64,000 nt of DNA from an uncultured beta proteobacterium (GTDB lineage Bacteria; Pseudomonadota; Gammaproteobacteria; Burkholderiales; SG8-39). Made by a program: the position numbers and the translations under genes. Location of the stretch: positions 1-64,000 of the forward strand of contig CAIOLO010000089.1 of NCBI GenBank assembly GCA_903859155.1. Reading direction: 5' to 3'. The notes under the pieces were generated by a model, which saw only the letters and a program-made list of their open reading frames with translations, was not told the DNA's origin and searched no databases. Below, piece by piece: positions 48,517 through 56,964 of the stretch; positions within the stretch are counted from its first letter, which is position 1; every line of letters starts with the position of its first letter.

Positions 48517-50571
48517 TCACGCGCCCGCCAGCCGCGCGCCTTCGAGCAGCAAGCGCACCGCACCGCTCACCAGCAGGGCGACGCCCACCGACAGCGACAC
48601 CGAGACCAGGGCATCTCTGCGGCCGATGGTCTTGAGCATCACTGCCAGGGTGGAAATACAGGGAATGTAAAAGGTGAGGAACAGCAGGAAGGTCATGATC
48701 TGCACCCAGTCGAGTACCGCGCCCACCTCGAAGGTGCCCAGCGCCTGATAGATCATCAGCAGCGACAACTCCTTGCGCAGAATGCCGAACAGGATGGGGA
48801 CCCCCAAAACCACCGGCAGTCCCAGCCACCAGGAGGTCACGGGCGTAAAAAGGGTATTGATGAGCGCATCGGCGCCGACGTGGTGCAGCAGCGCGAGCAG
48901 CACGCTGCCGGCGATCAGCAGGGGGGTGACGATGGTCACCACGTCGCTGGTGCGCGCCCAGGTTTCGGCGACCAGGGTGCGCCACCGGGGCAGCGCGTAA
49001 GCCGGGATGTCCTGCACCAGACCTGATCCGGCGTGGTCGCCGCGCCGCGCGAGCAGCCGCCCCAGCACGGCGATCACGACAATGGTCAGCGCGAAGATGG
49101 CGAAGACGCCGCCGGCCCCGAGATATTTGCCGGCCAGCGCAAGAATGATTGCCGAGCGCGCCGAGCAGGGTACAAAACTGATCAGCATCGAGGCAATGAC
49201 GCGCTCGCGGCCGCTGCTGACTTTGGCCACGCCCGAGATCGCGGGCACGTTGCAGCCCAGGCCGAGCAGGAAGGGCACGGCGACCACGCCGTGCAGGCCG
49301 ATCTGGTGAAAACCGCGATCGACGACGAAGGCGATCCGCTGCATCACGCCGACCTCCTCGAGCACCACCAGCAGCAGCACCAGTGGAATCATGTACGGCA
49401 CGACGATGCCGACCAGGCCGATGAGGCCGTCGGCCACCGCGCGTTCGACGACCCCCGCGGTGGACTGCGGCTGCCATCCGGCCAGGACGTCGATCAGGCG
49501 CGCCGCGGTCATCGAGTCGAGCCAGGTGCTCATTTCGAAGACCACGAACAGCACCGCCGCGAACACCGCGAGGCTGCCGATCAGTCCCCACTGTGGGTGC
49601 AGGAACAGTTCATCGAGCCAGTAACGCCAGCCGCGCCCCTCGTGCGGAGCCCCGGCGCGGGTGGCCGCCTCGAACAGCGTGGCGGCCCGGTGATGGCGGT
49701 CCGCGTGCAGTTCTTCATCCAGAGGGCGCGGGAGTTTGCCGGCGGCCTCTGCGCGCAATTGCTCGAGTTCCGGCAGCAGGGCCGGAAAATGCTGGCGCAA
49801 TTCGTCCTCGAAGTAGGTGTCGCCCGCCGCGAACTGCAACAGAAGATATTCGTGGGGCACGCGAAACGACGCCTGCACCTCCTCCCGGGCCAGTGCCCCG
49901 GCCAGTGGCTGCAGGCTGTCGCGGATGTGCATCGCAGCAGGCGGCGGCAGCGGGCAGGACGCTGCGCGCGCGACATCCACCGCCGCGGCAAACAATTCTG
50001 CGATTCCGCGGCCCATGGTTGCTACTGTTGGTACTGCCGGCACGCCGAGAAGTTTGGCGAGGGCTTTGACGTTGATGTGCAGCCCGTTTTCCCAGGCCTC
50101 GTCCATCTTGTTGAGCGCGATCACCATTGGCCGGCCCAACTGGCTCAATTCCAGGGTGAGTTCCAGGTGGCTCTCCAGGCTGCTTGCATCGACGACCTGG
50201 ATGATGAGATCCGGCGCGGCGAGCGGTGCGGGCGGGCCCTCCGGTTCGTGCGCCGATACCGGCGGGCGCTGGTCTCCCCAGAGGAGATATTTCAATGCCG
50301 CCAGATCGTCCTGCGCCAGATGCTGTAGCGAGCGAATGCTGGGCAACTCGACTACGCTTGCCTCGTCGAATCCGATCTTCACCGTGCATTCCGCGTAATC
50401 GCGTTGCGTTCCGGCGAGTTTTCCGGTGCGCGGCGAAGCGCTTGATACCGCGCCGAAGAGCGTGCTCTTGCCCGCGTTCGGCATCCCCACCAGCGCGATG
50501 CGCAGGCGCTTTGCGCCGCGAAACAGCGGCGAGCGCAGCGGGACGGCGACTTGATTCATCGGCTTTTTCAT
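48517..50571 (-). CDS. feoB: FeoB-like ferrous iron transporter with altered G3 motif
   Basis: A 684-residue protein. The N-terminal G domain has G1 GMPNAGKST and G4 NKMD, but the G3 motif that reads DLPG in FeoB is ELPS here. The C-terminal membrane part has FeoB gate motifs (LGLGCNVPAISG, FVPCSARSAII) and about ten membrane segments. It probably imports Fe2+ for the iron-rich anaerobic enzymes; the altered G3 may weaken GTP hydrolysis. The start MKKPMNQ is uncertain (50571 or 50559); the 50757 ORF start lacks support. No feoA is visible. Confidence 0.8.
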   Translation of the reverse strand: MKKPMNQVAVPLRSPLFRGAKRLRIALVGMPNAGKSTLFGAVSSASPRTGKLAGTQRDYAECTVKIGFDEASVVELPSIRSLQHLAQDDLAALKYLLWGDQRPPVSAHEPEGPPAPLAAPDLIIQVVDASSLESHLELTLELSQLGRPMVIALNKMDEAWENGLHINVKALAKLLGVPAVPTVATMGRGIAELFAAAVDVARAASCPLPPPAAMHIRDSLQPLAGALAREEVQASFRVPHEYLLLQFAAGDTYFEDELRQHFPALLPELEQLRAEAAGKLPRPLDEELHADRHHRAATLFEAATRAGAPHEGRGWRYWLDELFLHPQWGLIGSLAVFAAVLFVVFEMSTWLDSMTAARLIDVLAGWQPQSTAGVVERAVADGLIGLVGIVVPYMIPLVLLLVVLEEVGVMQRIAFVVDRGFHQIGLHGVVAVPFLLGLGCNVPAISGVAKVSSGRERVIASMLISFVPCSARSAIILALAGKYLGAGGVFAIFALTIVVIAVLGRLLARRGDHAGSGLVQDIPAYALPRWRTLVAETWARTSDVVTIVTPLLIAGSVLLALLHHVGADALINTLFTPVTSWWLGLPVVLGVPILFGILRKELSLLMIYQALGTFEVGAVLDWVQIMTFLLFLTFYIPCISTLAVMLKTIGRRDALVSVSLSVGVALLVSGAVRLLLEGARLAGA

Positions 50572-50805
50572 TGGAATCGGCCAGCAGGTTGTAACGGGTG
50601 CCCGGGCCGCCTCATCGGTCCGTGGCAAACGGAGTGCCGCGAGGCTTTCGCAGGTCAGCAGAGCTTTACGGGTGACGCCGGAAATATGACGGCAGCAAGA
50701 GTGTACTTCACACCACTGCCGGAATTCCGGGTTTGATATTCGGCAATACGCCATCAATTCGCCGGCATTCCCGGGAAATCCATGCGTCCTTGGTAACGTC
50801 TCGAA

Positions 50806-52068
50806 TCATGGCGCAGCCGGTTTCGTACTTGCCGTTGGGGTCTTTTCCGCCGCTTCGATCAGTTTCAGTAATTCAGCGGCCTGGGCAATGCCTTGCGTCT
50901 GTGCCCGTATTGCCCATTGCCGGGCTGTCTCGGCATCACGCGCGGTTCCCAGGCCGAATGCGAGCAATCGCCCCAGGTTGAACTGTGCGGGGGCAAATCC
51001 GTTCTCGGCGCTCCTTCGATACCAGGTGAGCGCCAGGGCCGGATCGCGGGCGACGCCGCGACCGGTCTCGTAACACTCCCCGAGGTTGTTCTGCGCGGCG
51101 AAATCGCCCGCATCGGCTGCGGTCCGATACAAGGCAAATGCCTGGGTCAATGATTCGGCAGTCCCTTCGCGCACGTAAAGCCATGCGAGCACGCTGATTG
51201 CACTGACTCTGCCTTGTGCGGCCGCGGATTGCAGCCATTTCTTCGCGCAACTGGTGTCGATGCTGGCGCCCTCGATGCAGGCGCGCCCCAACCGTTCTGC
51301 GGCAGCGGGATTACCTCCAAGTGCCGCTTGCTGCAACCACTGCCGCGCGCGCTCCGGCTGGGTCTTTGCAGCGCACTGTGCGGCCCGATACGCGGCATCA
51401 GGCTGCCCGGCATTGGCGGATCGCGAAAAATAATCACAACCTCGGGCGGGGTCAGAAGTCACCAGAATGCCATCGGCATAATAGAGCCCCAGCGCAGCCT
51501 GCGCGCGTGCCGGCTGCTCGCGTACCAGTTGGGTGACCCGCCAGAACGTATCCGCGAGGGCCGTCTTGATCAGAGTGGCATAGTGAGATACCTCCTGCGC
51601 GCTTCCCCGTGATTCGGCTGCCAGAACGCGGTTGGCGGCCTCAATCGATATCAGACCTAGATTCCGCCGCGCGGTTTCATCCCAGGTGACCATCTTGATC
51701 GCATTGCGCTGCGCAAGGATCAGCACATTAAGCTCGGTTGCCGTCTGTCTGGCGATGTTGTCAGGCAGCAAAGGCGCTACAGCCTGTGCCGGATTCGCCT
51801 GTTGTGCGCGCGCCGGCGGTTTGAGCTGAACCCTGGGAGGAGATGGCCTGAGCTGGCTGGCCGCTTTCAGTTTGAGTGCGGAATCCTTGGCGGGATTCGC
51901 CTGCGCTGCCGGCTGCGCGGCATCTGTCGATAGGGTGCCTTCGGCGCCGCCCGCCCCCAGGGGTACTGCCAGGCACATGCATCCGAGTAGCCGGATCAGC
52001 GCCGCAATGCGTGACCGGCGTTGCCGCCTAACCATAGCTTGTCCCATACCGAAATACCCGCGCAGCAT
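50806..52068 (-). CDS. Sel1-repeat (TPR-like) exported protein
   Basis: A 420-residue protein. A signal-type segment near residues 20-45 (IAALIRLLGCMCLAVPLGAGG) is followed by an Ala/Pro-rich linker. At least four Sel1-type repeats lie in the C-terminal half (ALGLYYADGILVTSDPARGCDYFSRSANAGQPDAAY, NNLGECYETGRGVARDPALALTWYRRSAENGFAPAQFNLG). Such repeats mediate protein interactions in the envelope. The start at 52068 follows CAGGA; the ORF start at 52179 is less likely. Confidence 0.75.
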   Translation of the reverse strand: MLRGYFGMGQAMVRRQRRSRIAALIRLLGCMCLAVPLGAGGAEGTLSTDAAQPAAQANPAKDSALKLKAASQLRPSPPRVQLKPPARAQQANPAQAVAPLLPDNIARQTATELNVLILAQRNAIKMVTWDETARRNLGLISIEAANRVLAAESRGSAQEVSHYATLIKTALADTFWRVTQLVREQPARAQAALGLYYADGILVTSDPARGCDYFSRSANAGQPDAAYRAAQCAAKTQPERARQWLQQAALGGNPAAAERLGRACIEGASIDTSCAKKWLQSAAAQGRVSAISVLAWLYVREGTAESLTQAFALYRTAADAGDFAAQNNLGECYETGRGVARDPALALTWYRRSAENGFAPAQFNLGRLLAFGLGTARDAETARQWAIRAQTQGIAQAAELLKLIEAAEKTPTASTKPAAP

Positions 52069-52384
52069 GGAACAATTCCTGCCGCGCATCAAGGGGCACA
52101 CCGCTGCCGAAGTTTGCCACTTCCTGTTCACCCCTCGGAACAGCCGCGCAGCCTGCCCGATATCGGGCACCGGATCCATGGCAAAACATCGATCCCTGAC
52201 TCGCCCTAAAATAGCGCCTCTTGAAGTGGTATGCGTTCAATATTCAGGCAATGCCCGGGGAATGAAAAATGCCGGGGAAAATTCCGGCCGCAATAACCGC
52301 CGCTGCGCAACACCCGGGCGCGACCCGGACCGATTTCACGCCAATCCGATGGCGTGGCAACTCATGAAGGCGTGAAGCATTTCG
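52069..52384. other. Divergent intergenic region without recognised feature
   Basis: This 316-bp gap separates the Sel1 gene (leftward) and the PDR-type reductase gene (rightward). Both must have promoters here. I see no palindrome, FNR box or conserved ORF. Short ORFs in the track that cross it are shadows. Confidence 0.5.
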
Positions 52385-53362
52385 ATGTCAGACACCTCTA
52401 ACCCCATACAGAAAATAGAAACCCGCCTGCAGGCGATCACCTGGGAGGCGCCGGGTATCCACAGTTTCGAATTGCGCCGGCCCGATGGCGGTGCTTTGCC
52501 GGTATTCACCGCGGGCGCGCACATCGACCTGTACCTCGGCAACGGCATGGTGCGCAGTTATTCGCTGGTCAATGCGCAGGGAGAAACCCACCGTTACATC
52601 GTCGGCGTTAATCGCGATGTGGCCAGCCGCGGCGGTTCGCGATACCTGCACGACACGCTGAAGGTGGGCGACTCGCTCACCATCAGCGCGCCGCGCAACA
52701 ACTTTCCCCTTAACGAATCGGCGCCGCACAGTGTGTTCATCGCCGGGGGCATCGGCGTCACCCCGATGTATTGCATGGTGCAGCGCATGGCGGCATTGAA
52801 GGCGTCGTGGCAGCTTTTCTATTCCAGCCGCACTCCGCAGCACGCCGCCTACCGCGAGGGCATCGAGGCGCTGGGCAAGGCGGCCGGGCAGCAGGTGGTC
52901 TTCAACTACGACCAGGTGCCCGGCGGCAAGATGCTCGATCTGAAGGCCCTCATCGCCGGCATGGCGCCCTCTGCCCACCTTTACTGCTGCGGTCCCCTGC
53001 CGATGCTGGCTGCCTTCGAGGAGGCCTGCAAGGGTCGGGCCGAGGAGACCGTGCACGTCGAATATTTTTCCGCGCGCGAGGCCGCGGCCACGGGCGGCGG
53101 GTTCAATGTGGTGCTGGCGCGTTCGGGCAAGAAGGTGTTCGTCGCCGAAGGCAAGACGATCCTGGACGCGCTGCTCGATGCCGGCGAAAACGCGCCTTTC
53201 TCGTGCATGGAAGGCGTGTGCGGCAGTTGCGAGACCAAGGTGGTCAGCGGCACGCCCGATCATCGCGACATGATCCTCACCGATTCTGAACGCAAGGCCG
53301 GCAAGACCATGATGATCTGTTGTTCTGGGTCGAAATCGGCGGAACTGGTGCTGGATTTGTAG
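52385..53362 (+). CDS. PDR/VanB-type oxygenase reductase
   Basis: A 325-residue electron-transfer flavoprotein. It has a flavin domain (RSYSLVN, a RxYS motif), an NAD(P)H-binding domain (VFIAGGIGVTPMYCMV, YCCGPLPML) and a C-terminal plant-type [2Fe-2S] ferredoxin with CMEGVCGSCETKV...CC. This order is that of phthalate dioxygenase reductase and VanB. It should supply electrons to a Rieske oxygenase, but no oxygenase gene is in the window, so the partner lies elsewhere. Confidence 0.9.
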   Translation: MSDTSNPIQKIETRLQAITWEAPGIHSFELRRPDGGALPVFTAGAHIDLYLGNGMVRSYSLVNAQGETHRYIVGVNRDVASRGGSRYLHDTLKVGDSLTISAPRNNFPLNESAPHSVFIAGGIGVTPMYCMVQRMAALKASWQLFYSSRTPQHAAYREGIEALGKAAGQQVVFNYDQVPGGKMLDLKALIAGMAPSAHLYCCGPLPMLAAFEEACKGRAEETVHVEYFSAREAAATGGGFNVVLARSGKKVFVAEGKTILDALLDAGENAPFSCMEGVCGSCETKVVSGTPDHRDMILTDSERKAGKTMMICCSGSKSAELVLDL

Positions 53363-53463
53363 GGCAGGGCGGCGCTTTCCGCCCCTGGATGATGCTGTGT
53401 AGAAGCGCAGCAATTCTCGATATTTTCATGTTAATAAAATGTTATCGATAAAAGCCACCTGTG

Positions 53464-53489
53464 TTTTCAGGAAATTTTTATCCTGAAAA
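53464..53489. promoter_or_regulatory. 9-bp inverted repeat upstream of MetE-C-like gene
   Basis: TTTTCAGGA (53464-53472) and TCCTGAAAA (53481-53489) are perfect inverted repeats 8 bp apart, 33 bp before the ATG. A second, looser pair, TCGATA/TATCGA, lies at 53417-53448. The region is AT-rich. An operator or leader hairpin is possible; it lacks a T-run for termination. Confidence 0.45.
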
Positions 53490-53522
53490 TGGGTTGTATT
53501 CGGATTCTTGGAGGGGACGGCA

Positions 53523-54704
53523 ATGAAACGCAGCAGCGACCGCATTCGCACCACCCATACCGGCAGCCTTCCCCGGCCGCCGGAGATTCTCGAGTTCCTG
53601 CGCCTGAAGGAGGCGGGCAAGCCCTATGACGCCAAGGCCTTCGAAGCGGCGTTGACGCGCTGCGTGGCCGGGAGCGTGCTGCGGCAAAAGCAATTGGGCA
53701 TCGACGTGGTGAGCGACGGCGAGTGCAGCAAGCCCAGTTTCCTCGGTTACATCGGCGAGCGGCTTTCCGGTTTTGAAGCGCGCATTCCGCCGGGCGGCAT
53801 TCCGGTGCCCACCGGGCCGATCGGCACCACCGGGCGCGACGCCGAGATGTTCCCGGAATTCTACAAGCATGTGCTCGAGCACAATCCGTTCGAGAATGCG
53901 GTGCGCCTGCCGCCGCTGGTGTGCGTCGGTCCGCTTCGCTATGTCGGCCATGACAAGATTGCCCGCGACATTGCCAACCTCAAGGCGGGCATGGCCGCGG
54001 CCGGCGTCGACGAGGGTTTCGTGCCCACCTCGGCGCCATTCACCGTAGTGCCCAACGAATACTATCGCTCCAACGAAGAGTACCTGGAAGCCTACGGCGA
54101 GGCGGTGCGCGAAGAGTACAAGATCATTCTTGAGGCGGGCCTCCTGGCGCAGATCGATTTCCCCCACCTGGTGAGTTCCTGGGATGCCAAAAAGGGCATG
54201 AGTCTCGCCGACTACCGCAAGTGGGCCGAAGGCCGGGTCGAGCACCTCAATCACGCCTTGCGCGGCCTGCCCGAGGATCGCATCCGCTTCCACACCTGCT
54301 ACGGCGTCAATTTCGGCCCGCGCGTGAGCGACCTGCAGTTGGAGAATGTGATCGATATTTTCTTCAAGATCAAGGCCGGTTCCTATTCCTTTGAAGCCGC
54401 CAATCCGCGCCATGAACACGAGTGGCGCGTGCCGCAGAAGGTTAAAGTTCCCGAGGGCAAGATCCTGATTCCCGGCGTGGTGACGCATTCCAACGCGATG
54501 ATCGAACATCCCGAGGTGGTGGCCGATCACATCGAGCGCTGGGCGCGCTCTGCCGGGCGCGAGAATATTCTGGTGGGCAACGACTGCGGCTTCGCGTCGG
54601 TGGCGGGCAACACCGAGATCCCGATGACCGTGGCCTGGGCTAAGCTGCAGGCATTGGGCGAGGGCGCACGCATCGCTTCGGCGCGCTTGTGGGATGGAGG
54701 TTAG
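53523..54704 (+). CDS. MetE-C-like (cobalamin-independent methionine synthase family) protein
   Basis: A 393-residue protein of the COG0620/UROD-MetE group. It starts IRTTHTGSLPRPPEIL, a family hallmark, and has GIDVVSDGECSK and HTCYGVNFGPR, where the His and Cys are probable zinc ligands. Family members without the MetE N-terminal half act as methyltransferases or on other small thiol or epoxide substrates. The catabolic context (Bug gene directly after, PDR reductase before) argues for a degradation role over methionine synthesis. GAGGGG precedes ATG 53523. Confidence 0.82.
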   Translation: MKRSSDRIRTTHTGSLPRPPEILEFLRLKEAGKPYDAKAFEAALTRCVAGSVLRQKQLGIDVVSDGECSKPSFLGYIGERLSGFEARIPPGGIPVPTGPIGTTGRDAEMFPEFYKHVLEHNPFENAVRLPPLVCVGPLRYVGHDKIARDIANLKAGMAAAGVDEGFVPTSAPFTVVPNEYYRSNEEYLEAYGEAVREEYKIILEAGLLAQIDFPHLVSSWDAKKGMSLADYRKWAEGRVEHLNHALRGLPEDRIRFHTCYGVNFGPRVSDLQLENVIDIFFKIKAGSYSFEAANPRHEHEWRVPQKVKVPEGKILIPGVVTHSNAMIEHPEVVADHIERWARSAGRENILVGNDCGFASVAGNTEIPMTVAWAKLQALGEGARIASARLWDGG

Positions 54705-54783
54705 ACAGGCATTGAACCCGGCTGGCCGGTGTCAGCGAGGCGCAGGCCAGGCGTTTGATTATTGAATTCATGGAAGGAGCAGC

Positions 54784-55749
54784 ATGCGTGCGTTGATTGC
54801 AATACTGACGGTGTTGGCGGCGGTCGCCACATCGGCCGCCCTGGCACAGACCTGGCCGAACAGGCCAATCAAGCTGATCCAGGCGGCGGCGGCTGGCAAC
54901 AGCGGCGATGTCGCGGCGCGCCTGTTCGCCGAGCGGCTGCAACGCTCTGTTGGGCAGGCGGTGGTGGTCGAGAACATCGCCGGGGCAGCGGGGCTTCTTG
55001 GCGGGCAGGCGCTGGCGCGCAGCGCCCCCGATGGCTACACCTTGCTGTTCGGCAGTTCCGCCACGGTGGTGAGCGCGAATCTGTTCGTCAAATCGGTTCC
55101 CTATGATCTGAACAAGGACTTCACCGCCATTGCCAACCTCATCGAAGTGGTGCCGTTCATGCTCACCACGGGCGCCGATCAGCCCTACAAGACGCTGGCC
55201 GAAATCATCGCGGCGGCCAAATCCAATCCCGGCAAACTCGCCTACGGCATTGAGGGTTCACCGCAGCGCTTGATCGGCCTGCTCATTGCCAAGCGCGCCG
55301 GTGTCGATATGGTGGAGGTGCGCTACAAGGCGAGCGCGCAGGGCATTCAGGACGCATTGAGCGGACGAATCCAGGTCATGATCGCCTCGATGGCCGCAAC
55401 CGACGCGCTGGTGAAGGCGGGAAAGATGCGCAGAATCGCGGTTGCCTCGGCAGTCCGCTTCCCGGGATTCGAGGATCTGGCCACCGTCAACGAGACCCTG
55501 CCCGGCGTGGTGGTCGATGGCCAGTACTATCTTATCGGCCCGGCCGGTCTGCCCGGCGATATCGTGCGCCGGCTCAATCGCGAGGGCGAGGCCTATGTGA
55601 AGGATCCCGAAATCATCAAGCGCCTGCTGTCGGTAGGTTTGAAGATGACGCCGAGCGCGGGAACACCGGAATCGACCGCGGAACACCTGCGGCGCGAGCG
55701 CGCGCGCTGGGAACAACTCACCAAAGAGGTGGGTTGGGTGCCCGAGTGA
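54784..55749 (+). CDS. Bug/TctC-family periplasmic solute-binding protein
   Basis: A 321-residue exported binding protein with a signal peptide ending near SAALAQ. The motifs are WPNRPIKLIQAAAAGNSGDVAARLFAERL and VVENIAGAAGLLGGQALA, then APDGYTLL. It follows the MetE-C-like gene by 79 bp and is probably co-transcribed, so it may capture that enzyme's substrate. GGAGC precedes the ATG. Confidence 0.88.
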   Translation: MRALIAILTVLAAVATSAALAQTWPNRPIKLIQAAAAGNSGDVAARLFAERLQRSVGQAVVVENIAGAAGLLGGQALARSAPDGYTLLFGSSATVVSANLFVKSVPYDLNKDFTAIANLIEVVPFMLTTGADQPYKTLAEIIAAAKSNPGKLAYGIEGSPQRLIGLLIAKRAGVDMVEVRYKASAQGIQDALSGRIQVMIASMAATDALVKAGKMRRIAVASAVRFPGFEDLATVNETLPGVVVDGQYYLIGPAGLPGDIVRRLNREGEAYVKDPEIIKRLLSVGLKMTPSAGTPESTAEHLRRERARWEQLTKEVGWVPE

Positions 55750-55831
55750 GGGCGATGGACGAACTTTCATCCCACGCCATGGCCATCGCCGCCGAGTACT
55801 CGGCCTGCTTCTGCTGCACCCTGAAGAAGCA

Positions 55832-56350
55832 TTGCACGGCCGCGAAATCGCGCGCCGCACGGGGCTCCCTGCAGGAACGCTCACGCGTGAACTGAAGCGA
55901 TTGGCCGATGTGGGGTTGCTCAAGCGCGAGCGGCGCGGCAATCAGCAGGTGTACCAGGGCGACACGTCCTGTCCCGTATTCAATGAAGTGGCCGGCATCT
56001 TGCGCAAGACATCGGGTCTTGCTGACGTGCTGGCTGAGGCATTGGCTCCGGCCGCACAGCAAGTGCGTGTCGCGTTTGTTTTCGGTTCGATGGCGCAGGG
56101 GCACGAGTCCAGTGCCAGTGATGTCGATGTGATGCTGATCGGTGATATTGGTTTTGCTGAGACGGTCAGCCTTTTTTATCCGACTCAGGCAGTATTGGGG
56201 CGTGAGGTGAATCCCAAGGTTTTTACCAGAGAGGAATTTTCTACCAAGGCAACAATCGAGCCCTTTCTGCGCGATGTGCTCGGCAAGCCCAAAATTTTCC
56301 TGATCGGGGGTGACCGTGACCTTGCAGAACTTGTTGGGCGTCAGTCTTGA
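55832..56350 (+). CDS. HTH-MNT nucleotidyltransferase (antitoxin-like), N-terminus probably frameshifted
   Basis: About 172 residues from TTG 55832. The N-terminal helix-turn-helix (HGREIARRTGLPAGTLTRELKRLADVGLLKRE) is followed by a minimal nucleotidyltransferase with a perfect GS-x10-DxD motif (GSMAQGHESSASDVD). The open frame extends upstream as VLGLLLLHPEEALHGREI, which fits the family, yet it has no ATG, GTG or TTG. An ATG at 55755 (MDELSSHAM) lies in another frame, so a 1-bp shift near codon 12 would restore a full protein. It overlaps the HEPN gene. Confidence 0.65.
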   Translation: MHGREIARRTGLPAGTLTRELKRLADVGLLKRERRGNQQVYQGDTSCPVFNEVAGILRKTSGLADVLAEALAPAAQQVRVAFVFGSMAQGHESSASDVDVMLIGDIGFAETVSLFYPTQAVLGREVNPKVFTREEFSTKATIEPFLRDVLGKPKIFLIGGDRDLAELVGRQS

Positions 56351-56753
56351 CTCTGTTGCGCCTGAGCGGGCGCAAGTTGCAAGGATGCTGCCGGCGGCCG
56401 AGCGCAACATGGCCGATACCCGAATCGCCGGGCTGAGCGCGGAGACTCGCTTCGATGTCGCGTACAAGGCGATCATGCAGTCTGCGATGCTGGCGCTGTA
56501 TGCCAACGGCTATCGCACACTCACCAGCCGCCCGGGCCATCATCAGACTGCGATCCAGACTCTGACGCTCACCGTCGCTCTGGCGCCCGAACAGGTGCGC
56601 GTGCTCGATGCGTTGCGCAAGCAGCGCAACCTGGCCGATTACTCGGGCGACCTGGTGCCCGATTCGGCGGTCGATGAGTGCGTCACCAGTGCGACCGCTT
56701 TGCAAGCGCAGGTGCTGGCCTGGCTGCGGGCGAACAAGCCGGAACTGATATGA
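56310..56753 (+). CDS. HEPN-domain protein paired with the nucleotidyltransferase
   Basis: A 147-residue helical protein (GTG start) overlapping the nucleotidyltransferase gene by 41 bp. The C-terminal half has the HEPN-like pattern LRKQRNLADYSGDLVPDSAVDECVTSA. A catalytic RX4-6H RNase motif is not visible, since Tyr stands where His would be. MNT-HEPN pairs form a known class of toxin-antitoxin-like modules. Activity here is uncertain. Confidence 0.7.
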   Translation: MTVTLQNLLGVSLDSVAPERAQVARMLPAAERNMADTRIAGLSAETRFDVAYKAIMQSAMLALYANGYRTLTSRPGHHQTAIQTLTLTVALAPEQVRVLDALRKQRNLADYSGDLVPDSAVDECVTSATALQAQVLAWLRANKPELI

Positions 56754-56781
56754 CATCGGTGCTTAAGGCCGGCCACTGACG

Positions 56782-56883
56782 ATGCTCCCCATACTCGTTT
56801 CGCGCCGGCTACTCGATGGCTTGAAGGAGTTCCTGCGCGCTACTTATCCCGTCACTACACCGGGATTGCGGCGCGAAGCTTGA
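56782..56883 (+). pseudogene. Possible remnant of a DEAD/DEAH helicase N-terminus
   Basis: A 33-codon open frame, MLPILVSRRLLDGLKEFLRATYPVTTPG, resembles the first residues of defence-associated DEAD/DEAH-box helicases, which start with a similar MLPxLLSRxLxxGLxxFL pattern. Nothing of the remainder follows; the frame stops and an AT-rich spacer begins. It lies directly behind the MNT-HEPN pair. The recognition is from memory of the pattern and is tentative. Confidence 0.35.
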
Positions 56884-56964
56884 TGCAGAACGGAATAATT
56901 TAAAAACTTTCACTTTTTTATAGCAAGAAATAGCGATAAATTTTTAAAGAATTAAATCCAAATA

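Noticed and set aside
50733-50746. FNR-like TTGATATTCGGCAA upstream of the feoB-like gene
   Set aside because: Only one half-site fits; the second half matches 3 of 5 and the position is far from the start codon.
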